Positions 6,657 through 13,374 of a stretch of DNA of 13,374 bases are shown one piece after another. The stretch's first letter is position 1, and each line of letters opens with the position of its first letter. Position numbers and translations under genes: made by a program. Origin of the DNA: SIG588 sp045591985 (GTDB lineage: Bacteria > Bacillota > Clostridia > Oscillospirales > Acutalibacteraceae); NCBI GenBank assembly GCA_045591985.1, contig JAZNTV010000037.1:1-13374 (forward strand). Direction: 5' to 3'. The notes beneath the pieces are model-generated. The model made no database searches and had not been told where the DNA came from. It saw only the letters and a program-made list of their open reading frames with translations.

Positions 6657-9161
6657 TTACTTTTTTAAACCGTATTTTTCGGCGGCGGCTTCACGCATTT
6701 TATATTTGAGGATCTTTCCCGCCGCATTCATCGGAAACGCCTGCACAAAATCCACATAGCGCGGCACTTTATGACGCGCCATGTGCGAAGCAACAAATTC
6801 TTTGATCTCCGCCTCGGTGGCATCCTGTCCCTCATGCAGGACGATACTCGCCAGGATCTCTTCGCCATATTGTTCATCCGGCACACCGATGACCTGTACA
6901 TCCTTCACTTTGGGGTTGGTGAAGAGGAATTCTTCGATCTCGCGCGGATAGATATTCTCGCCGCCGCGAATGATCATGTCTTTGAGGCGACCCGTAATAC
7001 GGTAGTTGCCGTTTTCATCCGCACACGCAAGGTCACCCGTGTGGAGCCAACCGTCCGCATCGATCGCTTCGGCGGTCTCTTTGGGCATCTTATAGTACCC
7101 TTTCATCACATTGTATCCGCGGGCAACGAACTCGCCGTTTTGACCGACCGGCACTTCTTCGCCCGTATCGGGGTCGATGATCTTACATTCCACTTCCGGG
7201 AAGGCACTGCCAACCGTTTCCACACGGACATCCAAGCCGGCTTCGTACCGTCCCATAGTACAACCGGGAGAGGCTTCGGTCTGACCGTACACACTGGTAA
7301 TTTCGGTCATTCCCATCTTTTCCGCCGCTTCACGCATCAGCGACGCGGGGCAGTTGGAACCCGCCATAATACCGGTGCGCATATAGGAGAAATCGGTCTT
7401 GTCGAAATCCTCGTGCCGCAACATCGCAATAAACATCGTCGGAACGCCGTTAAAACAGGTGATACGCTCCTGATGCACACACGCCAGCGACGATTTGGCC
7501 GAAAAATACGGCAACGGTAACAGCGTGGCGCCGTGTGTCATGGACGAGGTCATAGACAGCACCATGCCGAAGCAATGGAACATCGGCACCTGGATCATCA
7601 TGCGGTCGGCGGTGGACAGATCCATCGTGTCGCCGATGTATTTACCGTTGTTCACCACGTTGTAGTGGGTGAGCATAACCCCTTTCGGGAAGCCTGTGGT
7701 GCCCGAAGTATACTGCATATTGCATACATCGTGGCTGTCGACAGCCGCCGCCATACGGTACACCTCTTCCACCGGCACCGTATCCGCACGGGCAACCGCC
7801 TCTTCCCACGTAAGACATCCCGCTTGGCGATAGCCCACCGTGATGATGTTGCGCAAAAACGGCAGACGGCGCGCGTGGAGCGGCTCGCCCGGACGCTGTG
7901 TTTCCAGTTCGGGACAGAGTTCCCGCATAATGGCGGCATAGTTGGAATCCAAGGCCGATTCGATCATAATGAGCGTATGGGTATCCGACTGACGCAACAG
8001 ATATTCGATCTCGTGTACTTTGTAGGCGGTGTTGACCGTCACGAGCACCGCACCGATCTTGGTGGTCGCCCAAAACGCGATATACCACTGCGGCACATTG
8101 GTCGCCCACACCGCTACGTGGGTACCCGCCTTTACGCCAAGCGAAATAAGCGCACGGGCAAAGGTGTCTACGTCGTCGCGGAATTCGGAATACGTGCGGG
8201 TGTAATCCAACGTGGTATACTTAAAAGCCAACTGATCGGGGAATTCCTCCACCTGACGATCGAGCACATCCGAAAATGTACAGTCGATCAAGGTGTTTTT
8301 CTTCCACACAAACTTACCCGTACCGGCGCGATTGCTGTAAAGCGGTTTCGCCTTACGAGCAGAACTGCCGAAACGGCTCATGTAGTTAACAAAGTGCAGG
8401 AAAATGATCTCCATATCGTGGATCTCGTCCCATTCGGGATCCCATTCGAGCGACACGAAGCCGTTGTAATTGATGGAATACAGGGCACTCATCATCTCGT
8501 CTACCGGCAACGTACCTTCGCCGATGAGGCAATAGTTCACCCGACCGTCGTGTTCTTCCGAATCTTTCAAATGCACCTGTCGAATGAAGGCACCGAGATT
8601 CTTCACCGTGGTGCTGGGTGTCTCACCGCACACGCGATACGGATGATGCATATCCCACAGCGCACCGAGCGAATCGCTGGCAAACCGGGCAAGCATACCG
8701 GCAAGTTTCGCCGTATCGGCATACAACCCCACCGTTTCGATAAGCAGGCATACGCCCTGCTTTTCCGCGTTACCGATCACCGCCGATAAGCAGGTGAAGA
8801 CCGTGGTTTCCTCGGCCGTCTCCTCCCCTGCCGGCGCCTGGGCACGCACGCGCACATAGGGAATGTTCAAATTGTGTGCCACACGCACACATTCGTTGAT
8901 CTCGGTGATATTTTGCTCGATCACGGCGGCGTCTGCAATGTTGCACACCGAGTCGATACACGGAATGGACAGCCCCATATCCGCCAGCTTACGTGTAAAG
9001 ATACCCGCCATTACAGGATCAAAAAGGTTTCCTTCGCCCCAAAAAGCTTCGTCGCGCAGGTTGTGCAGTTCGATACCCGAAAAGCCCATATCTTTTGCGG
9101 CATCACAGTATTCCGAAAAGGTATACCCCTTCCAACCGCGTGTGGAAAACGACAGTTTCAT
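6657..9161 (-). CDS. Fusion: sugar isomerase/epimerase-type TIM barrel plus AMP-dependent acyl-CoA synthetase
   Basis: One continuous 834-residue reading frame with two enzymes. Residues 1 to about 265 form an AP-endonuclease-2/xylose-isomerase-like TIM barrel. The expected metal ligands are present: E142 in LIETVG, D170 in LWDMHH, H197 in VHLKD, E239 in SLEWD. Residues about 290-834 form an ANL-family adenylating enzyme most like FadD-type acyl-CoA synthetases. It has the P-loop YTSGTTGFPKG 484-494, YGQTEA 625-630, WLHTGD 705-710, GRLKD 724-728 and the C-terminal catalytic Lys816 in AGKILK. Family knowledge predicts carboxylic acid + ATP + CoA to acyl-CoA; the acid is unknown. The ATG sits 6 bases after the stop of the LeuA-like gene, and its Shine-Dalgarno GGAG lies in that gene's last codons. 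The two are therefore co-transcribed under the T-box and end at the 6610-6646 terminator. Both active sites look intact. Confidence 0.9.
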   Translation of the reverse strand: MKLSFSTRGWKGYTFSEYCDAAKDMGFSGIELHNLRDEAFWGEGNLFDPVMAGIFTRKLADMGLSIPCIDSVCNIADAAVIEQNITEINECVRVAHNLNIPYVRVRAQAPAGEETAEETTVFTCLSAVIGNAEKQGVCLLIETVGLYADTAKLAGMLARFASDSLGALWDMHHPYRVCGETPSTTVKNLGAFIRQVHLKDSEEHDGRVNYCLIGEGTLPVDEMMSALYSINYNGFVSLEWDPEWDEIHDMEIIFLHFVNYMSRFGSSARKAKPLYSNRAGTGKFVWKKNTLIDCTFSDVLDRQVEEFPDQLAFKYTTLDYTRTYSEFRDDVDTFARALISLGVKAGTHVAVWATNVPQWYIAFWATTKIGAVLVTVNTAYKVHEIEYLLRQSDTHTLIMIESALDSNYAAIMRELCPELETQRPGEPLHARRLPFLRNIITVGYRQAGCLTWEEAVARADTVPVEEVYRMAAAVDSHDVCNMQYTSGTTGFPKGVMLTHYNVVNNGKYIGDTMDLSTADRMMIQVPMFHCFGMVLSMTSSMTHGATLLPLPYFSAKSSLACVHQERITCFNGVPTMFIAMLRHEDFDKTDFSYMRTGIMAGSNCPASLMREAAEKMGMTEITSVYGQTEASPGCTMGRYEAGLDVRVETVGSAFPEVECKIIDPDTGEEVPVGQNGEFVARGYNVMKGYYKMPKETAEAIDADGWLHTGDLACADENGNYRITGRLKDMIIRGGENIYPREIEEFLFTNPKVKDVQVIGVPDEQYGEEILASIVLHEGQDATEAEIKEFVASHMARHKVPRYVDFVQAFPMNAAGKILKYKMREAAAEKYGLKK

Positions 9162-9167
9162 AGTTGA

Positions 9168-10583
9168 TTACTCCTCGTATGCAATCTTGTTCAATGCGTT
9201 AACATAGGCACGGATGCTTGCGCCGATAATGTCGGTAGAGATGCCGTTACCCGCATACAACCGACCGCCTTCGCGCAGTTTCACCAAAGCGGAACCAACC
9301 GCTTCGCGCCCCTGGGTAATGGATTGGATCTGGAAATCATCCAACTCATAATGACGGCCGACAATACGTTCGATCGCCAAGAACGCCGCGTCGATCGGTC
9401 CGTCTCCCAAACTGACCCCTTCAATGATACGTCCGTCTTTTTCAAATTTGATATGGGCGGTAGCCGAGATCTGGTTGCCGCTGTTGATAACAAAGCTGAC
9501 CAACTTATACGTCGGGGGGACCTGCATCGCCGCCGTGGCAACGATAGCCTCCAGTTCGCGGGCGCTGACCGCCTTCTTTTCCGCCACACGGCAGAACTCT
9601 TCATATACGCGGGCATCGTCTTCGGGGGTGAGTTCGTAGCCGAGCGAACGCACGGCGGCGGCGACGGCCGCCGTATCCGCCTGGGCGGTAAGAACAAGAT
9701 CGTTCTCTTCCTGTACGGCATTGTCAAACGGCGAGGTCTCGCTGCGACGACCGCCGAGAATGCGACCGAGCTGTTGCAAACTACGCCCCATTTCGGTTAC
9801 GTTCAACTCCGTAGTAAAGCCGCACGCCGTCCCCTTGTCTGCCGCGATGCGCGCAATGGAACGTATCGACGGCGCAGACACACCGTCGGTCACCACCGCC
9901 GCTCCCGCAGCACCCGCTTTCACGGCCGCCAGCGTAGACGCCGCCGCCAGCGAAAGGGTATCGCAACACTGCACCGTAAGCGGTATATCGTAAAGTTTCG
10001 GCACCGCCGCAAACAGCGCATCGATCCATGCGGCGAATTCATCCGGCAACATAGCGCCCACACTGTCGCGCACACCGACCGACGTGGCGCCCGCCTCGAT
10101 GGCGGTGGTGAGCACCGTCTGTAAGAAGGCGCTGTCTGCGCGCGTGGCGTCTTCCGCCACAAACAGAACGTCGCCGCACAGCGCACGCGCCGCTTTCACA
10201 AGCGATTCTACCGCCGCCTGCAACTTCGGCGCTTTCATATGGCAGATGTATTCCATCTGCACGGTGGACACAGGCAAACTCACGCACAGCTGCGGATGTG
10301 CCGCACCGGACAACGCATTCCAGGCCGCTTTCAACGTCTCTTCGGTATACCCCACCGGCAAGGACAACACCGGACCGCGCACGGCATTCGCAATGGTACG
10401 GATCAGAAGAGTATCGGCCTTTACGTTTTGAATCGGCGGCAGACCGATCGCATTTACTTGTAGCCGTTCCAGTCCTTTCGCCAATTCCAGCGTTTCGCGG
10501 AAACTGAGCGTGCTTTCGCGACGTGCGGCGTATTCCTGCAACGTCACATCGGTAATAAACAACGGCTTCACTTTCTGATTCAT
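9168..10583 (-). CDS. 2-isopropylmalate synthase-like protein with altered active site and intact LeuA regulatory domain
   Basis: The 471 residues align with LeuA over two parts. Residues about 7-285 form an HMGL-like TIM barrel. The signature DTTLRDGEQ is replaced by DVTLQEYAA (12-20), which loses the catalytic Arg and changes the metal Asp to Glu. The metal-binding HxHND motif becomes QCCDT (205-209), losing both histidines. EDATR (144-148) and a DSVG form of DTVG (173-176) remain. Residues about 355-468 match the allosteric LeuA dimer domain: INSGNQISATA, GDGPIDAAFLAIE, GREAVGSA and GISTDIIGASIRAY. An ordinary metal-dependent Claisen condensation therefore looks unlikely; a regulatory role or different chemistry is possible. 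The ATG at 10583 has GGAAAGG 11 bases upstream. The T-box leader and the downstream acyl-CoA ligase fusion place it in an amino-acid-controlled operon. The homology is clear; the function is not. Confidence 0.88.
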   Translation of the reverse strand: MNQKVKPLFITDVTLQEYAARRESTLSFRETLELAKGLERLQVNAIGLPPIQNVKADTLLIRTIANAVRGPVLSLPVGYTEETLKAAWNALSGAAHPQLCVSLPVSTVQMEYICHMKAPKLQAAVESLVKAARALCGDVLFVAEDATRADSAFLQTVLTTAIEAGATSVGVRDSVGAMLPDEFAAWIDALFAAVPKLYDIPLTVQCCDTLSLAAASTLAAVKAGAAGAAVVTDGVSAPSIRSIARIAADKGTACGFTTELNVTEMGRSLQQLGRILGGRRSETSPFDNAVQEENDLVLTAQADTAAVAAAVRSLGYELTPEDDARVYEEFCRVAEKKAVSARELEAIVATAAMQVPPTYKLVSFVINSGNQISATAHIKFEKDGRIIEGVSLGDGPIDAAFLAIERIVGRHYELDDFQIQSITQGREAVGSALVKLREGGRLYAGNGISTDIIGASIRAYVNALNKIAYEE

Positions 10584-10603
10584 ACTGTAACCAACCTTTC
10601 CGA

Positions 10604-10639
10604 AATAAAAAGTCCCTGAAGCCTTACGGCTTCAGGGAC
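10604..10639 (-). terminator. T-box-controlled terminator
   Basis: A 12-base-pair perfect stem (10612-10623 with 10628-10639) with loop GTAA, followed by TTTTTATTT on the minus strand. It lies 21 bases before the LeuA-like start and competes with the T-box antiterminator. Confidence 0.93.
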
Positions 10640-10882
10640 GATATAACTTGAATATCGCGGTACCACCCTGTTTGCTGTCGCATGACAGCCGCTTTGTCGG
10701 AACCAAACAGTTCCCAGACCGTGATAACGGGGTCGACCGTAACTTCCTACCGACCGGAAGGTGTTCGGAAGTTCCGCTCCGGAATGAGACTGCCTCCCGG
10801 TGTGTTATCGGCTCGCACCGCCCGCCGACTCTCTGAACACACGCTCCGTGTGGCATAATTCCTTCACAGCGTTTAAAAATAT
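10604..10882 (-). promoter_or_regulatory. T-box riboswitch leader, probable leucine specifier
   Basis: The hallmark T-box sequence AGGGTGGTACCGCG lies at 10669-10656. The antiterminator is readable: CAGGG, the bulge with TGGTACC, then CGATAT pairing with ATATCG and CCCTG closing the stem (10670-10633). CCCTG is shared with the competing terminator. Stem I is visible upstream: GGAAT/ATTCC at the base, GTGTGTT/AACACAC, an AGAGAG bulge, TCGGC/GCCGA, and a GGTGCGA distal loop. A CTC (Leu) triplet followed by A at 10788-10786 lies on the 3' side of the lower internal loop, where the specifier is expected. The exact specifier register is uncertain. Binding of uncharged tRNA would favour read-through into the LeuA-like gene. 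Confidence 0.92.
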
Positions 10883-10888
10883 GAAAGA

Positions 10889-10917
10889 ATTATACCGCGT
10901 TCCTTTCGCGTTGTCAA
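10889..10917 (-). promoter_or_regulatory. Consensus promoter of the T-box operon
   Basis: Exact TTGACA (10917-10912), a 17-base spacer, and exact TATAAT (10894-10889) on the minus strand. Transcription should start near 10882, giving a leader of about 300 bases that matches the T-box. The -35 box lies only 26 bases after the uraA stop. Confidence 0.92.
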
Positions 10918-10943
10918 GAGTTTTTTGCGGATTTTTTCAAGAT

Positions 10944-12332
10944 TTATTCTTCCGTCTTTCGGCGGGAAAGCATAAGATTCAGAAGGATACCCAGAATCAA
11001 CGCCGCCGCAACGGAGGTAAGCGTCACCTGACCGATACGCAACGCCATACCGCCGATACCTACAATAAGAATAACCGACACCACAAACAGATTGCGATTG
11101 TCTTCGAGATCCACTTTTTGCACCATCTTAAGACCCGAAACCGCAATAAAGCCGTACAACGTCATACAAACGCCGCCCATCACACAGGAGGGAATGGTGG
11201 CGAGGAAGGTGACAAACGGTGCGACAAACGAGGCGACGATCGCCATAAATGCCGTGACCGTGATGGTAATGACCGAAGCGTTGCGTGTGATAGCCACGCA
11301 ACCGACCGACTCACCATAGGTGGTGTTGGGGCAACCGCCGAACAGTGCTCCCGCAAACGAGCCGATACCGTCACCGAGCAAAGTGCGGTGCAAGCCGGGA
11401 TCCTCGGTCAGATCGCTTTCGATAATGCTCGAGAGATTCTTGTGGTCCGCCAAATGCTCGGCAAATACCACGAACGCCACCGGAACGTAAGCCACCGCAA
11501 TGGCCAGGATATAGGTCCCGAGTGAGCCGCCTGCGCCGAAAGCGTAACTGCCGAAATCCAACGCCTTCAGGAAGGAAAAATCCGGCAACCACTGCATCGT
11601 GTTAAACAATCCGAAATTGACAATCTTAAGGGTGTCGTTACCGGTGGCCATGCCGACCACGGTAAAGACGGTTGCCACCAGATAGCCTGCCAAAATGCCG
11701 ATGATAAACGGAATGAGTTTGATCATTTTCTTGCCGTAGACCGAGCAAAGCACCACTGTAAGCAAGGTGACCAACGCGCACAAAAGAGCGATCCAACCTT
11801 TCGGGTTCATCACATACGCGCTGAGATCCGTGTTGTAATTCACATATTCTGCCGAGGCACCGACCGCATCTTTTACCGCATTACCCGCAAGCGAAAGACC
11901 GATGATGGTGACCGTGGGGCCGATAACGGCGGCAGGCATCAATTTGTTGATCCACCGCACACCGAAACATTTTACCGCAACGGCAATGACCACATACACA
12001 AGGCCCGCAAACGCCGCGCCGATAATAAGGCCGAGATACCCCACCGACATGGATACGCCGCCGGCAAATGCCGCCAACATCGACCCGATAAACGCAAAGG
12101 ACGAACCAAGAAATACTGGGCTGCGGAATTTCGTGAACAGCTGATACACCAGCGTGCCGACACCGGCGCCGAACAAGGCCGCCGACTGACTCATGTGCGC
12201 CGCCTCTATGTTTTGATTGATGATGGCGGGCACCGCAATGGTCGCCGCCAAAATGGCGAGCATCTGTTGGAAGGCAAACACCAACACTTGCCCGAATTTG
12301 GGTTTGTCTTTGACACCGTAGATGAGTTGCAT
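10944..12332 (-). CDS. uraA: Uracil permease (UraA type, NCS2/NAT family)
   Basis: Membrane symporter for uracil, feeding pyrimidine salvage. The 462 residues are mostly hydrophobic, in line with the 14 helices of the family. Family motifs are FQQMLAILAAT 21-31, FAEHLADHKN 290-299 with E292, and GGCPNTTYGESVG 332-344 with E341. These correspond to the two glutamates that contact uracil in E. coli UraA. The start is ATG at 12332, preceded by AGAGGAGG with 9 bases of spacing. The longer in-frame version starting at 12503 would run through the promoter and leader and is rejected. It has its own promoter and a terminator-containing leader, so it is probably regulated by attenuation. Xanthine or other nucleobases are possible substrates, but the NTTYGE pattern favours uracil. 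Confidence 0.9.
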   Translation of the reverse strand: MQLIYGVKDKPKFGQVLVFAFQQMLAILAATIAVPAIINQNIEAAHMSQSAALFGAGVGTLVYQLFTKFRSPVFLGSSFAFIGSMLAAFAGGVSMSVGYLGLIIGAAFAGLVYVVIAVAVKCFGVRWINKLMPAAVIGPTVTIIGLSLAGNAVKDAVGASAEYVNYNTDLSAYVMNPKGWIALLCALVTLLTVVLCSVYGKKMIKLIPFIIGILAGYLVATVFTVVGMATGNDTLKIVNFGLFNTMQWLPDFSFLKALDFGSYAFGAGGSLGTYILAIAVAYVPVAFVVFAEHLADHKNLSSIIESDLTEDPGLHRTLLGDGIGSFAGALFGGCPNTTYGESVGCVAITRNASVITITVTAFMAIVASFVAPFVTFLATIPSCVMGGVCMTLYGFIAVSGLKMVQKVDLEDNRNLFVVSVILIVGIGGMALRIGQVTLTSVAAALILGILLNLMLSRRKTEE

Positions 12333-12367
12333 GTTTTGTTTCCTCCTCTTTCCCCTTTTTGCACAAC

Positions 12368-12394
12368 AAAAAAAGTCTTGCCGAACGGCAAGAC
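12368..12394 (-). terminator. Leader terminator (attenuator) upstream of uraA
   Basis: GTCTTGCC-GTTC-GGCAAGAC (12394-12375), a perfect 8-base-pair stem, then TTTTTTT on the minus strand. It stands between the uraA promoter and the uraA Shine-Dalgarno, so expression requires that it be bypassed. Confidence 0.85.
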
Positions 12395-12445
12395 GGATGT
12401 CTGCAATATACCATCTTGCCTTCGGAAATGCCGTGCAGAAAGATG
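12387..12445 (-). promoter_or_regulatory. Competing antiterminator structures in the uraA leader
   Basis: An upstream GGCAAGA (12420-12414) can pair with TCTTGCC, the 5' arm of the terminator. That same segment can instead be taken by CATCTT (12445-12440) pairing with AAGATG (12417-12412). This gives terminator, antiterminator and anti-antiterminator alternatives, the layout of pyrimidine attenuators. The PyrR binding-loop consensus was not found. Confidence 0.55.
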
Positions 12446-12461
12446 TGTTTTCGCTTATTTC

Positions 12462-12490
12462 AGTGTAACGCATTCTATGACATTTGTCAA
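12462..12490 (-). promoter_or_regulatory. Promoter of uraA
   Basis: TTGACA (12490-12485), a 17-base spacer and TACACT (12467-12462) on the minus strand. It lies just downstream of the amidohydrolase terminator and gives a leader of about 120 bases. Confidence 0.82.
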
Positions 12491-12501
12491 CCGTTTTCGA
12501 C

Positions 12502-12530
12502 AAAAAAAGAGCACCCCTTGTGGGTGCCCT
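12502..12530 (-). terminator. Rho-independent terminator after the amidohydrolase gene
   Basis: On the minus strand GGGCACCC and GGGTGCTC form a stem with G-U pairs around a short loop, followed by TTTTTTT. It starts 12 bases after the amidohydrolase stop. Confidence 0.88.
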
Positions 12531-12542
12531 TTTCGGAAAACA

Positions 12543-13337
12543 CTATATCTCGATAGAAAACAGTTGCGCGGCGTTTTCGGAAAGAATCTTGCGATTCTCT
12601 TCAGCCGTCAGCCCCATGGCATAAAACCGATCGAGTTCCTCGGCAGGAGACCACATCGGATAATCCGTGCCGAACAACACGCGATCGGCGCCGTAGCAAC
12701 GCACCAAACGCCGCCCGACATCGGGCGAGATCGCATACAGCGACGAGGAACAGTCCACATACAAGCGATCGTATCCGTGCAACTGTTCCGCCGCTTTTTC
12801 CCAAATCGACCAACCGCCGAAATGGGCGCCGATAACGGTCAATTCCGTATAGGTATCCAAGATCGGCTTTAATCGGTTGGGATTGGAAAAATCGTAACGA
12901 TGATCCCCCGTATGCAACAGCAACGGCAGACGCCCTTCGCACAATTCATAGATTTTAAGGCAACGGTAATCGTCCAACTTGAATCCCTGGATATCGGGGT
13001 GCAGTTTCACACCGCGCAATCCCAGTTCCAACAGCTGTTCCACGTCACCTTGGATATCCTCGCTGTCGGGGTGTAACGTGCCGAGGCCGGTCATTTTACC
13101 GCCGCTTTTCGCCACTTCCTCCGCAATAAAGCGATTGATGGACGCCACTTGCGCGGGGGTGGTTGCCACCGATTGGACGATGAAATGGTCGATCCCCGCG
13201 GCGGCACCTTCCCGCATCAGGGTGGACACTTTTCCGTCGAGACTCATTTCAATATCGTAAAACCGCCCGGTCGCGGCCGCCGCCTTTTCGGCGATCTTAT
13301 CGGGATAGATGTGACAATGGGCATCAATGATCTTCAT
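12543..13337 (-). CDS. Amidohydrolase-2 family metal-dependent hydrolase
   Basis: A 264-residue TIM-barrel protein of the amidohydrolase-related group (PF04909 type). Metal-site motifs occur in the usual order: DAHCH 5-9 near the N-terminus, LLHTGDH 140-146 with H142, GAHFGG 170-175 with H172, and FGTDYP 222-227 with D225. KLHPD 111-115 is also typical of the family. Members act as hydrolases or decarboxylases on varied small molecules, and the sequence does not reveal the substrate. The ATG at 13337 has GAGGCGGG a few bases upstream. The promoter is probably outside the window, since only 37 bases remain upstream. It is separated from uraA by a terminator, so it is not in the same simple operon. 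Confidence 0.88.
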   Translation of the reverse strand: MKIIDAHCHIYPDKIAEKAAAATGRFYDIEMSLDGKVSTLMREGAAAGIDHFIVQSVATTPAQVASINRFIAEEVAKSGGKMTGLGTLHPDSEDIQGDVEQLLELGLRGVKLHPDIQGFKLDDYRCLKIYELCEGRLPLLLHTGDHRYDFSNPNRLKPILDTYTELTVIGAHFGGWSIWEKAAEQLHGYDRLYVDCSSSLYAISPDVGRRLVRCYGADRVLFGTDYPMWSPAEELDRFYAMGLTAEENRKILSENAAQLFSIEI

Positions 13338-13374
13338 AATTCCCGCCTCAAACCAAAAAGATTTCAGTACCCCT

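Noticed and set aside
3093..8789. Several long plus-strand frames opposite oppD, oppC and the ligase fusion
   Set aside because: All are shadows of conserved minus-strand genes, a common effect of codon bias in GC-richer DNA; no motifs or start signals support them.
6657..9161. Possibility that the isomerase-ligase fusion is two genes joined by a sequencing error
   Set aside because: The frame is continuous, a plausible linker joins the domains near residues 265-290, and there is no Shine-Dalgarno plus start at the junction that would favour a second gene.
12333..12455. PyrR binding site, purine, preQ1 or ykkC-type riboswitch in the uraA leader
   Set aside because: I looked for their conserved core sequences by eye and did not find a convincing match; only alternative pairings around a terminator are supported.
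12333..12503. 57-residue N-terminal extension of the uracil permease
   Set aside because: It would include the promoter -10 region and the leader terminator, while a strong AGGAGG site precedes the internal ATG at 12332, where family homology begins.
1..13374. CRISPR array, insertion sequence, prophage or tRNA/rRNA genes
   Set aside because: No regularly spaced direct repeats, transposase or phage-like proteins, terminal inverted repeats, or tRNA cloverleaf sequences were seen.

Overview
All genes in this window lie on the minus strand, so transcription runs from the right end (13374) to the left end (1). Purine-rich Shine-Dalgarno sites, TTGACA/TATAAT promoters with 17-base spacers, a T-box leader, a lipoprotein signal and GTG/TTG-type starts point to a Gram-positive anaerobe. 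The protein style suggests a moderately GC-rich member of the Clostridia, most like the gut Oscillospiraceae (Faecalibacterium/Subdoligranulum type). That placement is inference from sequence style, not from a database match.

Reading in the direction of transcription: an amidohydrolase-2 family protein (12543-13337) ends at a good terminator. A UraA-type uracil permease (10944-12332) follows, with its own promoter and a leader that looks like a transcription attenuator. Next comes a consensus promoter and a T-box leader (about 10604-10882, probable Leu specifier). It controls a two-gene operon: a 2-isopropylmalate synthase homologue whose metal-binding and catalytic motifs are replaced (9168-10583), then, 6 bases later, an 834-residue fusion of a sugar-isomerase-type TIM barrel with an acyl-CoA synthetase (6657-9161), closed by a strong terminator. 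The last block is an oligopeptide ABC transporter operon read in the order oppB-oppC-oppD-oppF-oppA (110-6426), from a TTGAAA-17-TATAAT promoter.

Two opp proteins are unusual. The substrate-binding lipoprotein OppA is circularly permuted: the half that is C-terminal in ordinary OppA/DppA proteins directly follows the signal peptide, and the normal N-terminal half comes last. The permease OppC carries about 165 extra residues in its first extracytoplasmic loop, and part of this resembles a degenerate PpiC/PrsA (parvulin-type) domain. Together these suggest a peptide importer with remodelled extracellular parts, although its membrane and ATPase cores are conventional.

The likely logic of the window is nutrient acquisition: peptide uptake, uracil uptake, and an amino-acid-starvation-controlled pair (LeuA-like protein plus acyl-CoA ligase fusion) whose exact reaction cannot be read from sequence alone.
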